Assembly (NCBI GenBank): GCA_932521035.1
Contig: OW051497.1
Coordinates: 11,284,001-11,348,000, forward strand
Reading direction: 5' to 3'
DNA length: 64,000 bases
Origin: Oscheius dolichura
Lineage: Eukaryota; Nematoda; Chromadorea; Rhabditida; Rhabditidae
In this document: positions 11,449 to 21,826 of the stretch, in pieces
Position numbering within the stretch: position 1 is the first letter of the stretch
Layout: every line of letters begins with the position of its first letter
Notes under the pieces: model-generated
What the model was told of the DNA's origin: nothing
Database searches by the model: none
Seen by the model: only the letters and a program-made list of their open reading frames with translations
Program-made: the position numbers and the translations under genes

Positions 11449-12081
11449 CTGAAATGTTTGTTTATAGATAGGCAAAGTCAGTTGAAATGGGAACAAGGGG
11501 GGACTGAAATGATGGGAATGGGATACGCCAGACGCCGTTAGGGAACGCAATGTCGATGGAGTCATTATCAGGAGCCAATGTGACTATACTTATCTCTAAT
11601 GTCACGTAATGGCACAACAAAATACAGGGGAAATAGATGTGTGCCCCCTAGTCAAGCACTTTGAAGCGACCTCACCGATAAGATAGACTTCTTATCGGAA
11701 AGCCTGATGAACAGTTAATCTCAGCCGCTTATAGTCGAATAAGTTGCACACAAACCACGGGAACAACTTTTAAAGTTGTGGTTTTTTAGTCACTAATAAC
11801 CTGGAAGCAAGGAGGGAAATAAAAGTTTAGTACAACCATAACAAACATTTTGTCATTGCTCCCGCATAGGTCATACAAACAATCTCTGGTTTCTTGTTTT
11901 ATCAGTACAGTTCAAATTTTGAAACCGGGAAACGGGTGATGAAAACCCGAGACAATTCGATCCTCGTCCAGCCGAGCCGCATTGTAAAGTGCGACTGCGT
12001 TAGTCAGTTCTCTCACAGCACTGGTTTATTTCACACGTGGGAAAGTTAACAGATATCTGTTTGAGATCAAAAGACGTATGC
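11449..12081. other. Intergenic
   Basis: Between the kinase-like gene and lsm-5. I see no gene or clear repeat; short ORFs only. Confidence 0.45.
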
Positions 12082-12693
12082 TTAGACTTCGGGCCCTTCG
12101 CCGCCAGGAATCAACATCGTGACATGATTTCCATTGAGGAGAATGGAGTCCAACTTAGTGACCTGCTTTCCCTCTGCCGTGGTTGTGTATTCAACCTAAA
12201 TTTATCAAAAAAGGTATGAATTTGGGGAATTAGTCTTACTACGTCTTCCAGGACCATATTCACGTAGTCATCGAATCCGGTAAGGGTTCCAACAATCTCT
12301 GTATCGCCTGTAAATATGAAATTGATCCTCGATAATCATTTTCTTCTCCCAACCCCCCACCATTCGCCGCCTTTTTGTAGCATTTTTGTTGTGCCTTCCA
12401 TGCGATTGTGTTCAATGAGTCTTAGCCCGTTGGACACCTGCGGTGTGTAGCATTCAAACAAATAAAAAGCATTGGGCATGACTAGGTGACCTTTAGCCGG
12501 GTCAGCTAGGGCCATACTCCACCAAAATCAATATATCCCGCCGCTGTTGTGGAAATACGAATGCTATTGAAACTGGATAAGAATATCAATAATATCGCTT
12601 ACTTTTCATAATAACCCAAATCTTGGAACCAATGCACTTGTCAACAAGTTCCAGAGGAAGGAGGGTCGATGGATTGACCGTGGTGGAGGCCAT
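12082..12693 (-). CDS. lsm-5: U6 snRNA-associated Sm-like protein LSm5
   Basis: Three exons (12603-12693, 12240-12307, 12082-12195) encode 90 residues, the usual LSm5 length. LSm5 is a ring subunit of LSm1-7 (cytoplasmic mRNA decay) and LSm2-8 (U6 snRNP). The Sm1 motif reads [20 protein letters not shown] then [20 protein letters not shown]. The Sm2 motif reads [20 protein letters not shown], almost identical to the human C-terminus. The first intron is about 295 nt, long for this locus, and contains no other gene I can see; the second is 42 nt. The gene lies 360 bp downstream of the EB1 gene on the same strand. Confidence 0.95.
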
Positions 12694-13053
12694 AATACAC
12701 TAAAAATGATTGCATTCGACGGACAACGCGTTCCAATTCTAGGAATAACACTGGATTATGACCATAGTTCTGGACAGTGAAGATAGCAAAGCAAAGATTT
12801 ATTATGTGAAAGTATGAGGAAAGGGAAGTAAAATATCTGTAGAATCTAAGAGCAGACATGGCTCAGTCATTGCATTTTGATTATACTCGAACCGTGAATC
12901 AGGGCGGTTAAAGCCTACATAGAGGCAAGAAGTAGGAAATAAATAAAACTGGATAAGCATGAGCAGCAAGAGAGCAAAAATCAATCGTCCATGGTCGTGC
13001 AAGTTATGATCGATTAGAAAGTTATGACAACAAGTGCTAATATAATAGCGAAA
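12694..13053. other. Intergenic between EB1 gene and lsm-5
   Basis: Both neighbours are on the minus strand, so this holds the EB1 3' end and the lsm-5 promoter. No internal gene seen. Confidence 0.5.
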
Positions 13054-14440
13054 TTACATAGTAGCCTCTTCAGGTGGGACTTCGAATCCCTCCTCCGTCT
13101 CATATAAAATATCGACGAGCTTGTTGATTTCTATGGTTCCAAGGGTTTCATTCTCTTGGCATAGAATCTGAAAGAAGAAGGATGCGAGAAGAAAGAAGGC
13201 CAAACCTCAATGCGCCGGAGTTTTCCGAAGTAAAAGTTTCTTTCCCCTGCGATGTTATCACAGAGAGCATCAGCCTCGTCTAGACTCTTTTTTGCCTGAA
13301 AATTGTGGGTTAGTGGAATGAGTCACAGCTTCCGAGGAAGCACTATCTTTAAGCACTAAAATAAAAATAAATAGAGTGAGTCATCCCTCAAAAATGTAGG
13401 CACAAAAATTATTCTTACCTCAGCCAGGTCGTCTCTCAAACGGCGAACTTCGTCGAGCACCTCCTGTAGTCGTTTGTCGTCGACTGGGCGAGGATCCCCA
13501 AGATTGGAGTTCGATCGACTGGGAGTAGCGGAAAGCGGCTGAAAACACAATGAACCAGAACAAAATCACTGATCTACCTTCGGGATGGTTGCAGAACCAT
13601 TTGTTTTAGCGGCAGGTGGAGGAGCGGCAGTGTTTCGAGCAGCGGTAGGAGCGACCATTTTGGAACGCGCCGCTGACGTGGGAGCAGCTCGACTGAAAAT
13701 GAATGCATAATAGGATGAATAATATGACAAATGGGAATAGAATGGATGACTTACGGGGCAGACGCAGGTACCCTTGGATGAGCTGCTGGAGCTTTGGGAG
13801 TAGCTGCAGCAGAACTTGGGGCAGCTCCACTTCCCAGCTGGGCACCTCCTCGGGCTTCCGAGGCGAAGTAATCCTGCCCGTTGTAGTTGCAGTTAAAGAA
13901 CTTTTTGAACCACTGGAGGAACTCAAAATTGTCCTAAAATCTCAACCGTCTAAATAAAATAAGAAGATAGCATACCTGGAACTTGGCTTTGATGAGTCGC
14001 TCAACGGGAACAACTTTGTCTACTCCAATATTTTTCCAGGTAGTAGAAAGTAGCTACAAATGATGAGAAGGGAAATAAATATAAAATACCTTCCAGTTTT
14101 CGAGCCAATCCAATTCGGAGCGGGAGTTCCATCGAACCTTATTTAGCTTTATAGCTCCGGGGAAAAGAAGATCGGTGAACTGAAAAGGGGAAATTAAATT
14201 TTTGTTGGGAAATAAATCGTGTATTTACAACAGAAAAGTACGAAAATAAACCTGGCAATATGCCGCGCCAGTGTGAAGCTCTTCTATTTTAGCAAAACTG
14301 CTTTGAAGGCAGTCGTTTACCTAAAAAGTCTTCCCTTTTAAAGAATTCGGTTGATTTCTTACCCAAAGGAGCAATTCATGTCGAGAAAGATTTTCTGTAG
14401 TCGCTGAAGTATTTATAACGTTGATGACATTGAACGACAT
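13054..14440 (-). CDS. ebp: Microtubule plus-end protein EB1
   Basis: About nine exons encode roughly 300 residues of an EB1/MAPRE homologue (ebp-1/ebp-2 in C. elegans), which tracks growing microtubule plus ends. The calponin-homology domain starts [20 protein letters not shown] and continues with [40 protein letters not shown] and [19 protein letters not shown] Pro/Ala/Ser-rich basic linker follows, then the EB-homology coiled coil with [19 protein letters not shown]. The end is [10 protein letters not shown] rather than the EEY/F that recruits CAP-Gly proteins in vertebrates. Most introns are 36-72 nt; the one before the coiled coil is about 124 nt and may hold an alternative acceptor at about 13355. 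Confidence 0.93.
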
Positions 14441-15424
14441 AGCTGAAATAACGAACGTTTGGCTATTTTTCAGAGAAAAATATTGGAGAAATAAGAAGAA
14501 AAATAAATAATACGGGCAGGAGAGAAGGGCTCTTTGATTACACAAGTCATGAGGTCGGAAATGGTGTTCGAAGCTCGGAGCAATGACTAACAATGGCGAA
14601 TAGTGGCAGTTTTGAAACGCGCCTGGGTAGAATTTCAGGGCGCGGTTACTGAAATGAGCTCCAATTTTTGGTGGTTATCACCGCCCCCTACTCGAAATGA
14701 TCCTAATAAAAGAGCATTTTATTAGAAGAAATCAATAAAATATCAAAGGAAATGGTGGAATAGGGCTAAAATTCGACAAAAAGGAAAAAAGAAAGGGTAA
14801 AAAGTATAGTATGGCATAGTACGTGCCTTAGGATGGAAAGGAACAGGCTACTGGTCTATACTATATTGTCAGTGGCTGTCTTCACCTCAGATAACCATCT
14901 GCTGCGGCGGGTCAGGTCACCAGCATAGACAATAGGATCACCAGAGACGCAGAATCCAACGAAGATATTAAACTAACGCTGGATTACCGGGGTCCTACAG
15001 AGTGAGAACGACTTCTCGCTAAACTACTGCAACTTATTCTTTAACAATGGAGATACATTAGTAAATTGTATCAAAAGGATGCTAGGAGAACCTACAAGTG
15101 TATACCACATCATTTCGCTATTTCACTCAACAAAAGTCGTGTCTGATTTCTCTAGTAAGTATAGAGAGAAAAGGGGAAACACATTTTATTACTGCCCAGT
15201 AGGGCGACGATTTTTTTTCAGCAGCACGGAGAAAGAATCCAAAAGTAGAAGGGTAAAGCACATCAACACAGCCTTGTTCTCCCTGTCATCAATCTTATTG
15301 ACTCATTTTCGGATGTTTTTGGATGGTTAGAAGGTTATTCATGTCAAAAGCTATAAGGCAGGTCTTTTTGTCCCTTTTCCTTGTAGGTGAAGCACAACGA
15401 GACAAATTTCCATCCCAAGGAGAT
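14441..15424. other. Intergenic, EB1 upstream region
   Basis: No confident gene. A plus frame at 15079-15330 has an ATG but no motif. The stretch ends at the TATA-like element at 15425. Confidence 0.4.
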
Positions 15425-15434
15425 TTATATAAAA
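15425..15434 (+). promoter_or_regulatory. TATA box
   Basis: TTATATAAAA, 46 bp before an ATG at 15471 and 111 bp before the ORF at 15545. The distance and context fit a core promoter for the short gene that follows. Confidence 0.5.
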
Positions 15435-15544
15435 GGCCTTGACTTGGTTCCCTTCTCATTATCCACCGCAATGCGTTTCCTTCCTTCTTGATAGTTTCTC
15501 TCCCCTTTCTGCCGTCAAATAAATTCTAGCTTGTTCTCCTACCC

Positions 15545-15769
15545 ATGATGGCCGGTCACACTCTTCCCAGAGATGGTGGCAAGCGCTTCCGTCAAGCCGA
15601 TTGCGAATTCTACGAATATTGTATTAAAGTATGCCCCTGGAACGAATGTTCTCATCGGTGTGTACCCCTTCCAACTCAAATCAGAGCCAAGCGTTTGGTG
15701 CGGCAGCAGTACGGTCGCGTGGATATGTTAACAGGGGTGCACGACAGACGCAACAAAATGGAGCAATGA
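15545..15769 (+). CDS. Short Cys-containing protein, possible broken signal exon
   Basis: A 74-codon ORF starting MMAGHTLPRDGGKRFRQ, with four cysteines in CEFYEYCIKVCPWNECSHRC, then a basic tail. AATAAA lies at about 15775, right after the stop. A TATA box lies upstream, and an acceptor 'attctag' stands 15 bases before the ATG. Upstream of the ATG the frame reads LVLLP, and at 15471 there is ATG CGT TTC CTT CCT TCT followed by TGA. Joining those two pieces would make a normal signal peptide, but no GT donor lies before the stop. Either the secreted form is disrupted in this allele or the ATG at 15545 is used. No family recognised. Confidence 0.45.
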   Translation: MMAGHTLPRDGGKRFRQADCEFYEYCIKVCPWNECSHRCVPLPTQIRAKRLVRQQYGRVDMLTGVHDRRNKMEQ

Positions 15770-15872
15770 AAGGAAAATAAACATTTCACAATTCTTGTCA
15801 TACCAAGGGTTTCGACATTTTTGATTTGGAAGGATACAATGTAAGGAAACAAATTTGTGAGTTCTAGTGGGT

Positions 15873-15902
<30 letters not shown>
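15873..15902 (+). repeat. Poly-G tract, about 30 bases
   Basis: A near-perfect run of about 30 G, just downstream of the short gene at 15545. G-runs of this kind are common mononucleotide tracts in nematode genomes and are prone to length error in assembly. Confidence 0.9.
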
Positions 15903-15903
<1 letters not shown>

Positions 15904-15965
15904 GGAATTCTAAAAAAAACTTCTTCTCGGGATTGAATAAGAAGAAAGCGAGGAGCTAGTATGAA

Positions 15966-16418
15966 AATCCGTTTGTTAAAAAGAGATGAATCTCAATAAA
16001 AAGGGTGATTTGGGAGACTGTACAAAAAGGGAACAATACTCGTTCAGTTAAAATATAACCAAATCACGGCTATCGGTTAGGATCGACAACTTTCAGTCTT
16101 CTACTTTGATTTTTCCTTTTTATTTATAATCTACGAGGGGGGCTGCCGCCCCCCTCGACCCCCCGCATATGTCCGCTTTGTCAGTATTTTGTGTCATGGA
16201 AATACCCGTTCCCAGAGACAATGCCTTCATTTTTTTCCCAGAGCCCTATTTTCCATGGCTGAACATAATTCATTGCCAAAAATAGCAGAGAAAGGGCAAT
16301 ATCCAAAAAGATAGCCGTGATTTGGTTATATTTTAACTGAACGAGTATTGTTCCCTTTTTGTACAGTCTCCCAAATCACCCTTTTTATTGAGATTCATCT
16401 CTTTTTAACAAACGGATT
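15966..16418. mobile_element. 109-bp inverted repeat, fold-back element
   Basis: Arms at 15966-16074 and 16310-16418 are reverse complements over 109 bp with essentially no mismatch, separated by 235 bp. The loop contains a GC hairpin at 16134-16157 (10-bp stem, 4-base loop) and no ORF. Neither TIR-like termini nor a clear target duplication stand out, so it may be a non-autonomous fold-back element or part of a larger repeat. The near identity of the arms suggests recent formation or gene conversion. Confidence 0.8.
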
Positions 16419-16689
16419 GTTCCCTTTTTGTTGATATTCGGTAGAATATCATAGATCCTAAAGCTTGTGCCATGAAATAGTCCTGGTTTTCCCCATTCTC
16501 TAGGAGGAAAAATGGGTTGTGCCACAATAATTTCTAAAAGCAGCAAACGTCATTGCACAAGTTTGTCTTCCTGTCGATTTCGTATAATTGACAAAAAATT
16601 GTATAAAGCTCGAAGAAGCCACCAATAAGGTAAATAAGGTCAATTTAGTAAGTTTTTACGGCTCTGCAGTCCAACTGCTAGAAAAAATG

Positions 16690-17800
16690 CGTTCTTCAAC
16701 AGACACGGCGGCTGCGCGTCGCCTCTGTTTGATGTTGCGGCTCTTCCATTTTCTGCCAATTTTCATGAAAATTTGTGCCAAAAGCTAAACACTCATGCCC
16801 TAATAAGATATAGTCCATTTCAAATGGAAAAAATTTAGTTAAAGGTAAAGTCGGGTCCAGATAGAGCATTTGCCCGTCTAGATGGTCCAACCTGACATTT
16901 TGGCATGCATTTTTATGCGTATTTCACATATATCTTGATTATTTTTATCGCTACTTTTGCTTATTTTGAGCTATGAACTACCGAAAAAATATAAAAATCG
17001 CCGAAATCTATGTCAGATACAATTATCGAAAATTTTGAAAGAAATTGAACTCGAAAAATTTGAAGGTCTGAACCGTGCGGGAGAAGTTTTTCCATTTGAA
17101 ACAGACTATAGTGATGTCGAATGTTCAAAATTCATTAGCCGAAATGGGCTACGTGCAGAAACATGTAATAGAATAGTTGATGGTATAGCTAAAAAACTAA
17201 CCCATCTACCTAATTTTTTTATTACATATTCAGAATCAGCGTAAAAAACTGTGTATATAACTGTTTTGCAAAGGTTTTTAGATGGACACACAACCTTTTT
17301 AAAAGGAGGCCACAGCGAAAAGCACCCCATCGACGACGTGCCGCATCTGTTTGATGCTGTGGCTCTTCCATTTTTCAGCCAACTTTTATGAAAATTAGTA
17401 TCAAGGGGTAAAAGACCATCCCGAATAAGATAACCATGTCAGACTTTCAAAATTCTCTAGCCGAAAAGGGCTACCGAAACAACCATGAAAAAATATGTTT
17501 GATGCTATAGCAGAAAAACTAACCCACCAACCCAATTGTTTTATTACATATTCAGAATCAGCGTAAAAAACTGTATATATAGCTGTTTTGTGAAAGTTTT
17601 TGGACGCGTGCAAAAGGTTTTAAAAAAAAGGAGCCACAGCGGAAAGCACCACAGCGGAAAGCGCCACAGCGGAAAGCGCCACAGCGAGCGGACGCAGACG
17701 GCGTACGGCGCCACTTTCCAAAACACGTTTGTAGTCGTAGCTCATCTATTTTATGGGCAAATTTCATGAAAATTGGTCACTAGGGGTAATCAACTACGCG
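16690..17800 (+). repeat. Diverged tandem repeats, about 320-bp spacing
   Basis: Blocks around 17140-17285 and 17460-17605 match over about 150 bp (shared core TATTCAGAATCAGCGTAAAA) at a spacing of 322 bp. A second motif, 'ttccat/tt..caattttcatgaaaa', recurs at about 16745, 17365 and 17755. Together they look like old tandem copies of one unit. Small ORFs here are frameshifted versions of each other and probably not genes. Confidence 0.65.
17633..17691 (+). repeat. 15-bp minisatellite, about four units
   Basis: Unit close to GCCACAGCGGAAAGC repeated about four times, inside the diverged tandem block. A single related unit is seen at about 17306. Confidence 0.85.
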
Positions 17801-17906
17801 GAACACGATGGCGAAGTTAGATTTTTAATATCTCTTAACTGAAAAAAGTTATGCCATCAAAATCAAAAAAAGGGCTTGGCATGTGCTCCAACTAAACCCA
17901 AATCAC

Positions 17907-17927
17907 GCCCGGCGCTTCGCGCCGGGC
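17907..17927. repeat. GC-rich hairpin
   Basis: An 8-bp perfect stem with loop CTTCG in an AT-rich setting. It could be a repeat-element terminus, but no CTRR signal follows. Confidence 0.45.
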
Positions 17928-18256
17928 TCGATTGAAGCAAAGTGAGCTGCATTTGGACTACTAACTTTAGAAACCTGTTTCACAAACCAAACATTCTTTA
18001 CAAAGCAAGCTCATATTATTTACAGTAGTATTGGACTGGAAGAACGATACTGCTGACTACGTTTAGAGGGCAACTCGTCGATCATATTCAATACTGGATG
18101 CCTCCTAGACTGCATCCCAATTTACTCAAATGGAAGACCATTTGAAACTAGAAGTTCCTTTATTCACAAGGAAAAAAATGTAAAAATGAATGTAACATGA
18201 CCAATTTTGTAATTGAGAAAGCTATATATTCCGCTACTTGTTATGAAACAACTTTT

Positions 18257-18447
18257 ATCCTAGCCTAATAATGGGCAGATGTCTGTGTATCTGTCTGTCC
18301 GTATGACCTGTCGTCTGTGTAGATGGGCAGGTCAAATGAGAGAGAAGCAGAATGTTTCGACCATCAGATCTTATCCGACTGTCGAAATCTTTCTCGACCG
18401 AAATAAACTAATCCCAACGCGGCCAACGGCCGCCGGAGGCATACTAG
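18257..18447 (+). mobile_element. Helitron-like 3' end
   Basis: This segment ends with the hairpin GCGGCC-AAC-GGCCGC, then CGGAGGCATA, then CTAG followed by T. A hairpin about ten bases from a terminal CTRR, inserted before a T, is the hallmark of Helitron 3' ends. A second copy lies on the minus strand at 48286-48455 with the same 170-190 bp and the same end. No Rep/helicase ORF is nearby, so these are non-autonomous copies. Confidence 0.75.
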
Positions 18448-20098
18448 TTTTCCTATAATTGTTTATGTCAATCCAGGAAAGTATAAAATAAACTTTTATT
18501 TGGTTAACAAGGATTAGTATCACTAGTTTACCAGAGCTTTCCATACTGGACAGGATGCACTTGGTAGTCTGCACCGACAGTCACACTGTAGTCCCTCCGG
18601 CGAGGCCAACATTCACAGACGGAGACCATAGTAGCTAACAAGGAAATGTTTTAACATTAGGCTGGCTTTTTTTCCAATACCTATACCTAGGGACCGCAAA
18701 CGCGCGCCAAAAGCACCTGACACTTTTTGTAGTTTTGATTGCATTGAAACCCAACATTTTGTAACTAAATAACAATACTCCCATATCCGATAATTTTTAA
18801 AGCTTGTTTGCTACAGAAAATAGGCATAAAATATAGAAACATATATTAGAAAGGATGAGAAAATGAATTACAAAGATTGCTCATTTTTTTGAGAAATACA
18901 AATGTTACTTTTTCAATTCAATTGGTTCCAGCCCAGTTTTTTGTACTTCTATTTAAGTATGATGTTAACTATTTTCTGGTTAAAAATTAGCAAAATCGGA
19001 ACGTTCCGAATTTTTTACGAGCTTGTTTTATATATGAAACTTGTAAGAAATAGCAATTTTGCTTGGTATTTACCCGCCAGCTACCAGGTAACGGCGCACC
19101 GCTGCGAATTCGCTTTGGTTTTAGGCATTTTTCACAATATTCTAATATTCAATTTGTGAAATTTTTACGGCATTCGATGCGTCACATTGTGAGGAGCATT
19201 TTGATTTAAAAATCTGAAAAGCCAAAGTTTTTGATGCCGGCGGCCATCGAAATTTGGTCCCTGGATCGTCAAGCCCGCGACCAAAATTTGTTCAGGAAAC
19301 CAAGCTCGGCGGGCGCCACAAAATCGCAAATATCTCAACAATGTATGGACCGATTTCGTTACCCTAAAAACAAAAGTTGTCAGTTACTACGAGATCTTCC
19401 GATTGACACCAAGATCAACGTGCGACGATGAAATCTAATTTTTGCTTTCCGGTCCCTACCTATAGCATTCGAACGAGCATAAAAAGTTATCATAGAAACC
19501 ACTTTTCGAATGATCTCCGTTACTTCACATTTCCGCTTGTCGCTTTCATGGTTTCTGTTTCGACGGTCGTTTTTGTCGATTTTCATCAATTTTTGCCGAC
19601 TTTCTCGGCGTCGCTGCTACGTAACGGAGAGCATTCCGTAGAAGTTAAAAATGGTCTCTGTGTTAACGTTTCCCGCTCTTTCGGCGAAGGCTCAAAAAGA
19701 AGCAACGTACTTCCCCGTTGATAGTAAATTGTAATATAAACCGTGTCGCCGACACCGCCCGGTTGAAAGGGAAGATAATTTCCCGGGAGTATTTTTGTGA
19801 ACCCCACGGACTTGGCCACATGTACAATTTGCCATTCGTTTTCAGACGAACCTAAACGGGGTTCTCTTCTTGACTAATTCTGCTAATTCCCTCACCGCTC
19901 ATTGAGGTGTCTTTACTTGCCATGGAGAGACTTGAAGCAGCTTTGATGCATATAGCCCTGTCGGCATCGACCATCGCCCAAATGGGATAGTTGCAAGCAT
20001 TTGAAATGTGAGTAGTAGTATTACAGTGACTTGGTTCGTTTCCCATTGCTCCACTAAAATTGAAAATCAGCTAATATTGCGAAATAATTTATATTCTA
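18448..20098. other. Repeat-rich intergenic DNA
   Basis: No gene recognised. Around 19355-19440 lies a dispersed motif (AAAACAAAAGTTG, then CGAGATCT.CCGATTG) that also occurs twice at about 38085-38165 and 38255-38300, inside a jamp-1 intron. Confidence 0.5.
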
Positions 20099-20245
20099 CT
20101 AGGTTGTTAGGTAAATTGGCCCCTTTTTTACGTAACTTTTTATTGTTATCGTTTTTATTTTCATCATTGTGACAGCAAAACCGCCCAAAAAAAAGGAGAA
20201 AGTAGCAAGTTACATAAAATGGGACAAATTTATCTAACAACCTAG
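20099..20245. mobile_element. Mariner-type MITE, 147 bp
   Basis: Terminal inverted repeats of about 25 bp (CTAGGTTGTTAGGTAAATTGG and its near reverse complement, three mismatches) bound 147 bp. Each side is flanked by TA, the target duplication of Tc1/mariner elements. The terminus resembles the CTAGGTTG-type ends of some mariners. There is no internal ORF. Confidence 0.8.
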
Positions 20246-20500
20246 TATTCTTTGTTCATTTCATTCATTCATTCGTTCGGTCAACAAGCGTTCGGAATAC
20301 TGTATTCTCTCGACAAAGGAAATGAAGTTTCGGAATTTACAATTTCACACTTTAAAGAGAGTTTATTTAGAACGAAGAAGGTATTGGCCGTTCTGGTTTT
20401 GTTTTCTTGTTCAGTCACTTTTTTTAAAGCACTTTTTATGGAGTGAAAAAAAGGGGAACGCTCGGCGATAAGTCTGTCAGGAACAAGAAAAAGTTTATCG

Positions 20501-20600
20501 TCTGATAAGAGCTAAACCTGATCATATAGTCGGCTATTACCCGAGTTATTTTCTGATAAGAGCTAAAACTGCTCATAGACTCTACAATTACCCGAGTTAT
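20501..20600 (+). repeat. Two-copy 51-bp tandem repeat
   Basis: Both copies begin TCTGATAAGAGCTAAA and end TTACCCGAGTTAT, spaced 51 bp apart (20501-20549, 20552-20600). Confidence 0.8.
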
Positions 20601-20899
20601 CACAGGATCAGGTGATCCTGGAATGCAATTTACTGTGACTATAAAGTTCTAGAAGGGTCATTGGTGCAGTTCGGTTGAAGATAGGAACGCGTTCTTCTAA
20701 CCGATTTCACGTTCTTCCTTCTATAAAAGAATCGCGAAATCGAAAATATAAAAGCAAAACGGAAGTAAGTTACGTAACAGGGGGACAGATGCTGTACGGA
20801 GAAACAAAAATATGGGCCCAATGTTATTTTTATTGGTGAATTCGATGTCATTTATGACGGTTTATAAACCGTATCCTGCTGCTTCTTTCTATCCCGCGG

Positions 20900-21270
20900 G
20901 CGGTCAGTCCCTATTTCTCTGCCGCCAAAGCAGCCAGCCGCGTTTCCTGCCGACTTCAACTGCTGTTGCTGCTCGTCCGCCACCGTGCTGCCGTGACAAA
21001 GGTCAGGATCTCGACCTCATGCAGGACTGGAGCACCGTGAGGTCGTACGCTCTACTGGATTTCGCCGGTCAGCAACTTCTGCCAACAGAAGAAGCAACAT
21101 CAGCGGCTATGGATGTAGACTCCCTCTCCTCATCGACTTGGCCACCTGGTAGAGTACCGGCCAACCACCTCGCCGTCCCACTGTAGCAGTTCAAGAACTC
21201 GCGTCAGCATCAAGGGTCAAGAGGCCTCCCTCGCGTGATATGCGCTGATTATGGGAATAAAACTTGAAAC
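20900..21270 (+). repeat. Dispersed repeat copy, GC-rich
   Basis: The stretch around 20915-21060 matches 47345-47530. Both contain CCGACTTCAACT followed by TGTTGCTGCTCGT and CCGTG.AAAGG, and later GACTGGAGCA.CGTGAGGTCGTA. The 124-codon ORF over it (20812-21186) lies in this repeat and is not supported as a gene. AATAAA occurs at about 21258. Confidence 0.6.
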
Positions 21271-21826
21271 TTGATAAACCGTAATCCCTTTGGGTGAAAA
21301 GAAAAAGGCGTTCTTCATCCCATGGGATTCCAATGTGTCCACTCAAATTGTCCATCATATTGTATTTGCTTCAAACGAACCTTGAGGCGAACTGGCATGT
21401 AAAACAAATTAGTTTGAACGATATACAGAAGGGCATGCAGTATATTCTTTTGTATCTAGCGTCTACAAATTCCGATTGGCGCACTTCGCTTTGATATTAT
21501 ATGCACAAAATCATGCTCAGAATGCAAATTTTCGTATATGGTTGATGGGAGCAGACGTACCTAGTACATATATGAGAACAAATCTACTTTGGGATGTCAA
21601 TAAGCACGTATTTTTATTATTGAACACGTCCAATAGTTATGACCGGGAAGATATTCGTCAGAAGATACAATTAACAGACTAGAACTCTTGAAGTAGTTAG
21701 AACCTCCATGATACAATGCAATATAAGAACAGTACCCGTTAAATGTTATGTTGCGATTAAACTAATTTGAAAGTAGCAGGCTAACAAACACTATACAACA
21801 ATACCTACAAACCCCCGGTATATAAA

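Noticed and set aside
20812-21186. 124-codon plus ORF
   Set aside because: It sits on a dispersed repeat also found near 47400, where the frame is broken.
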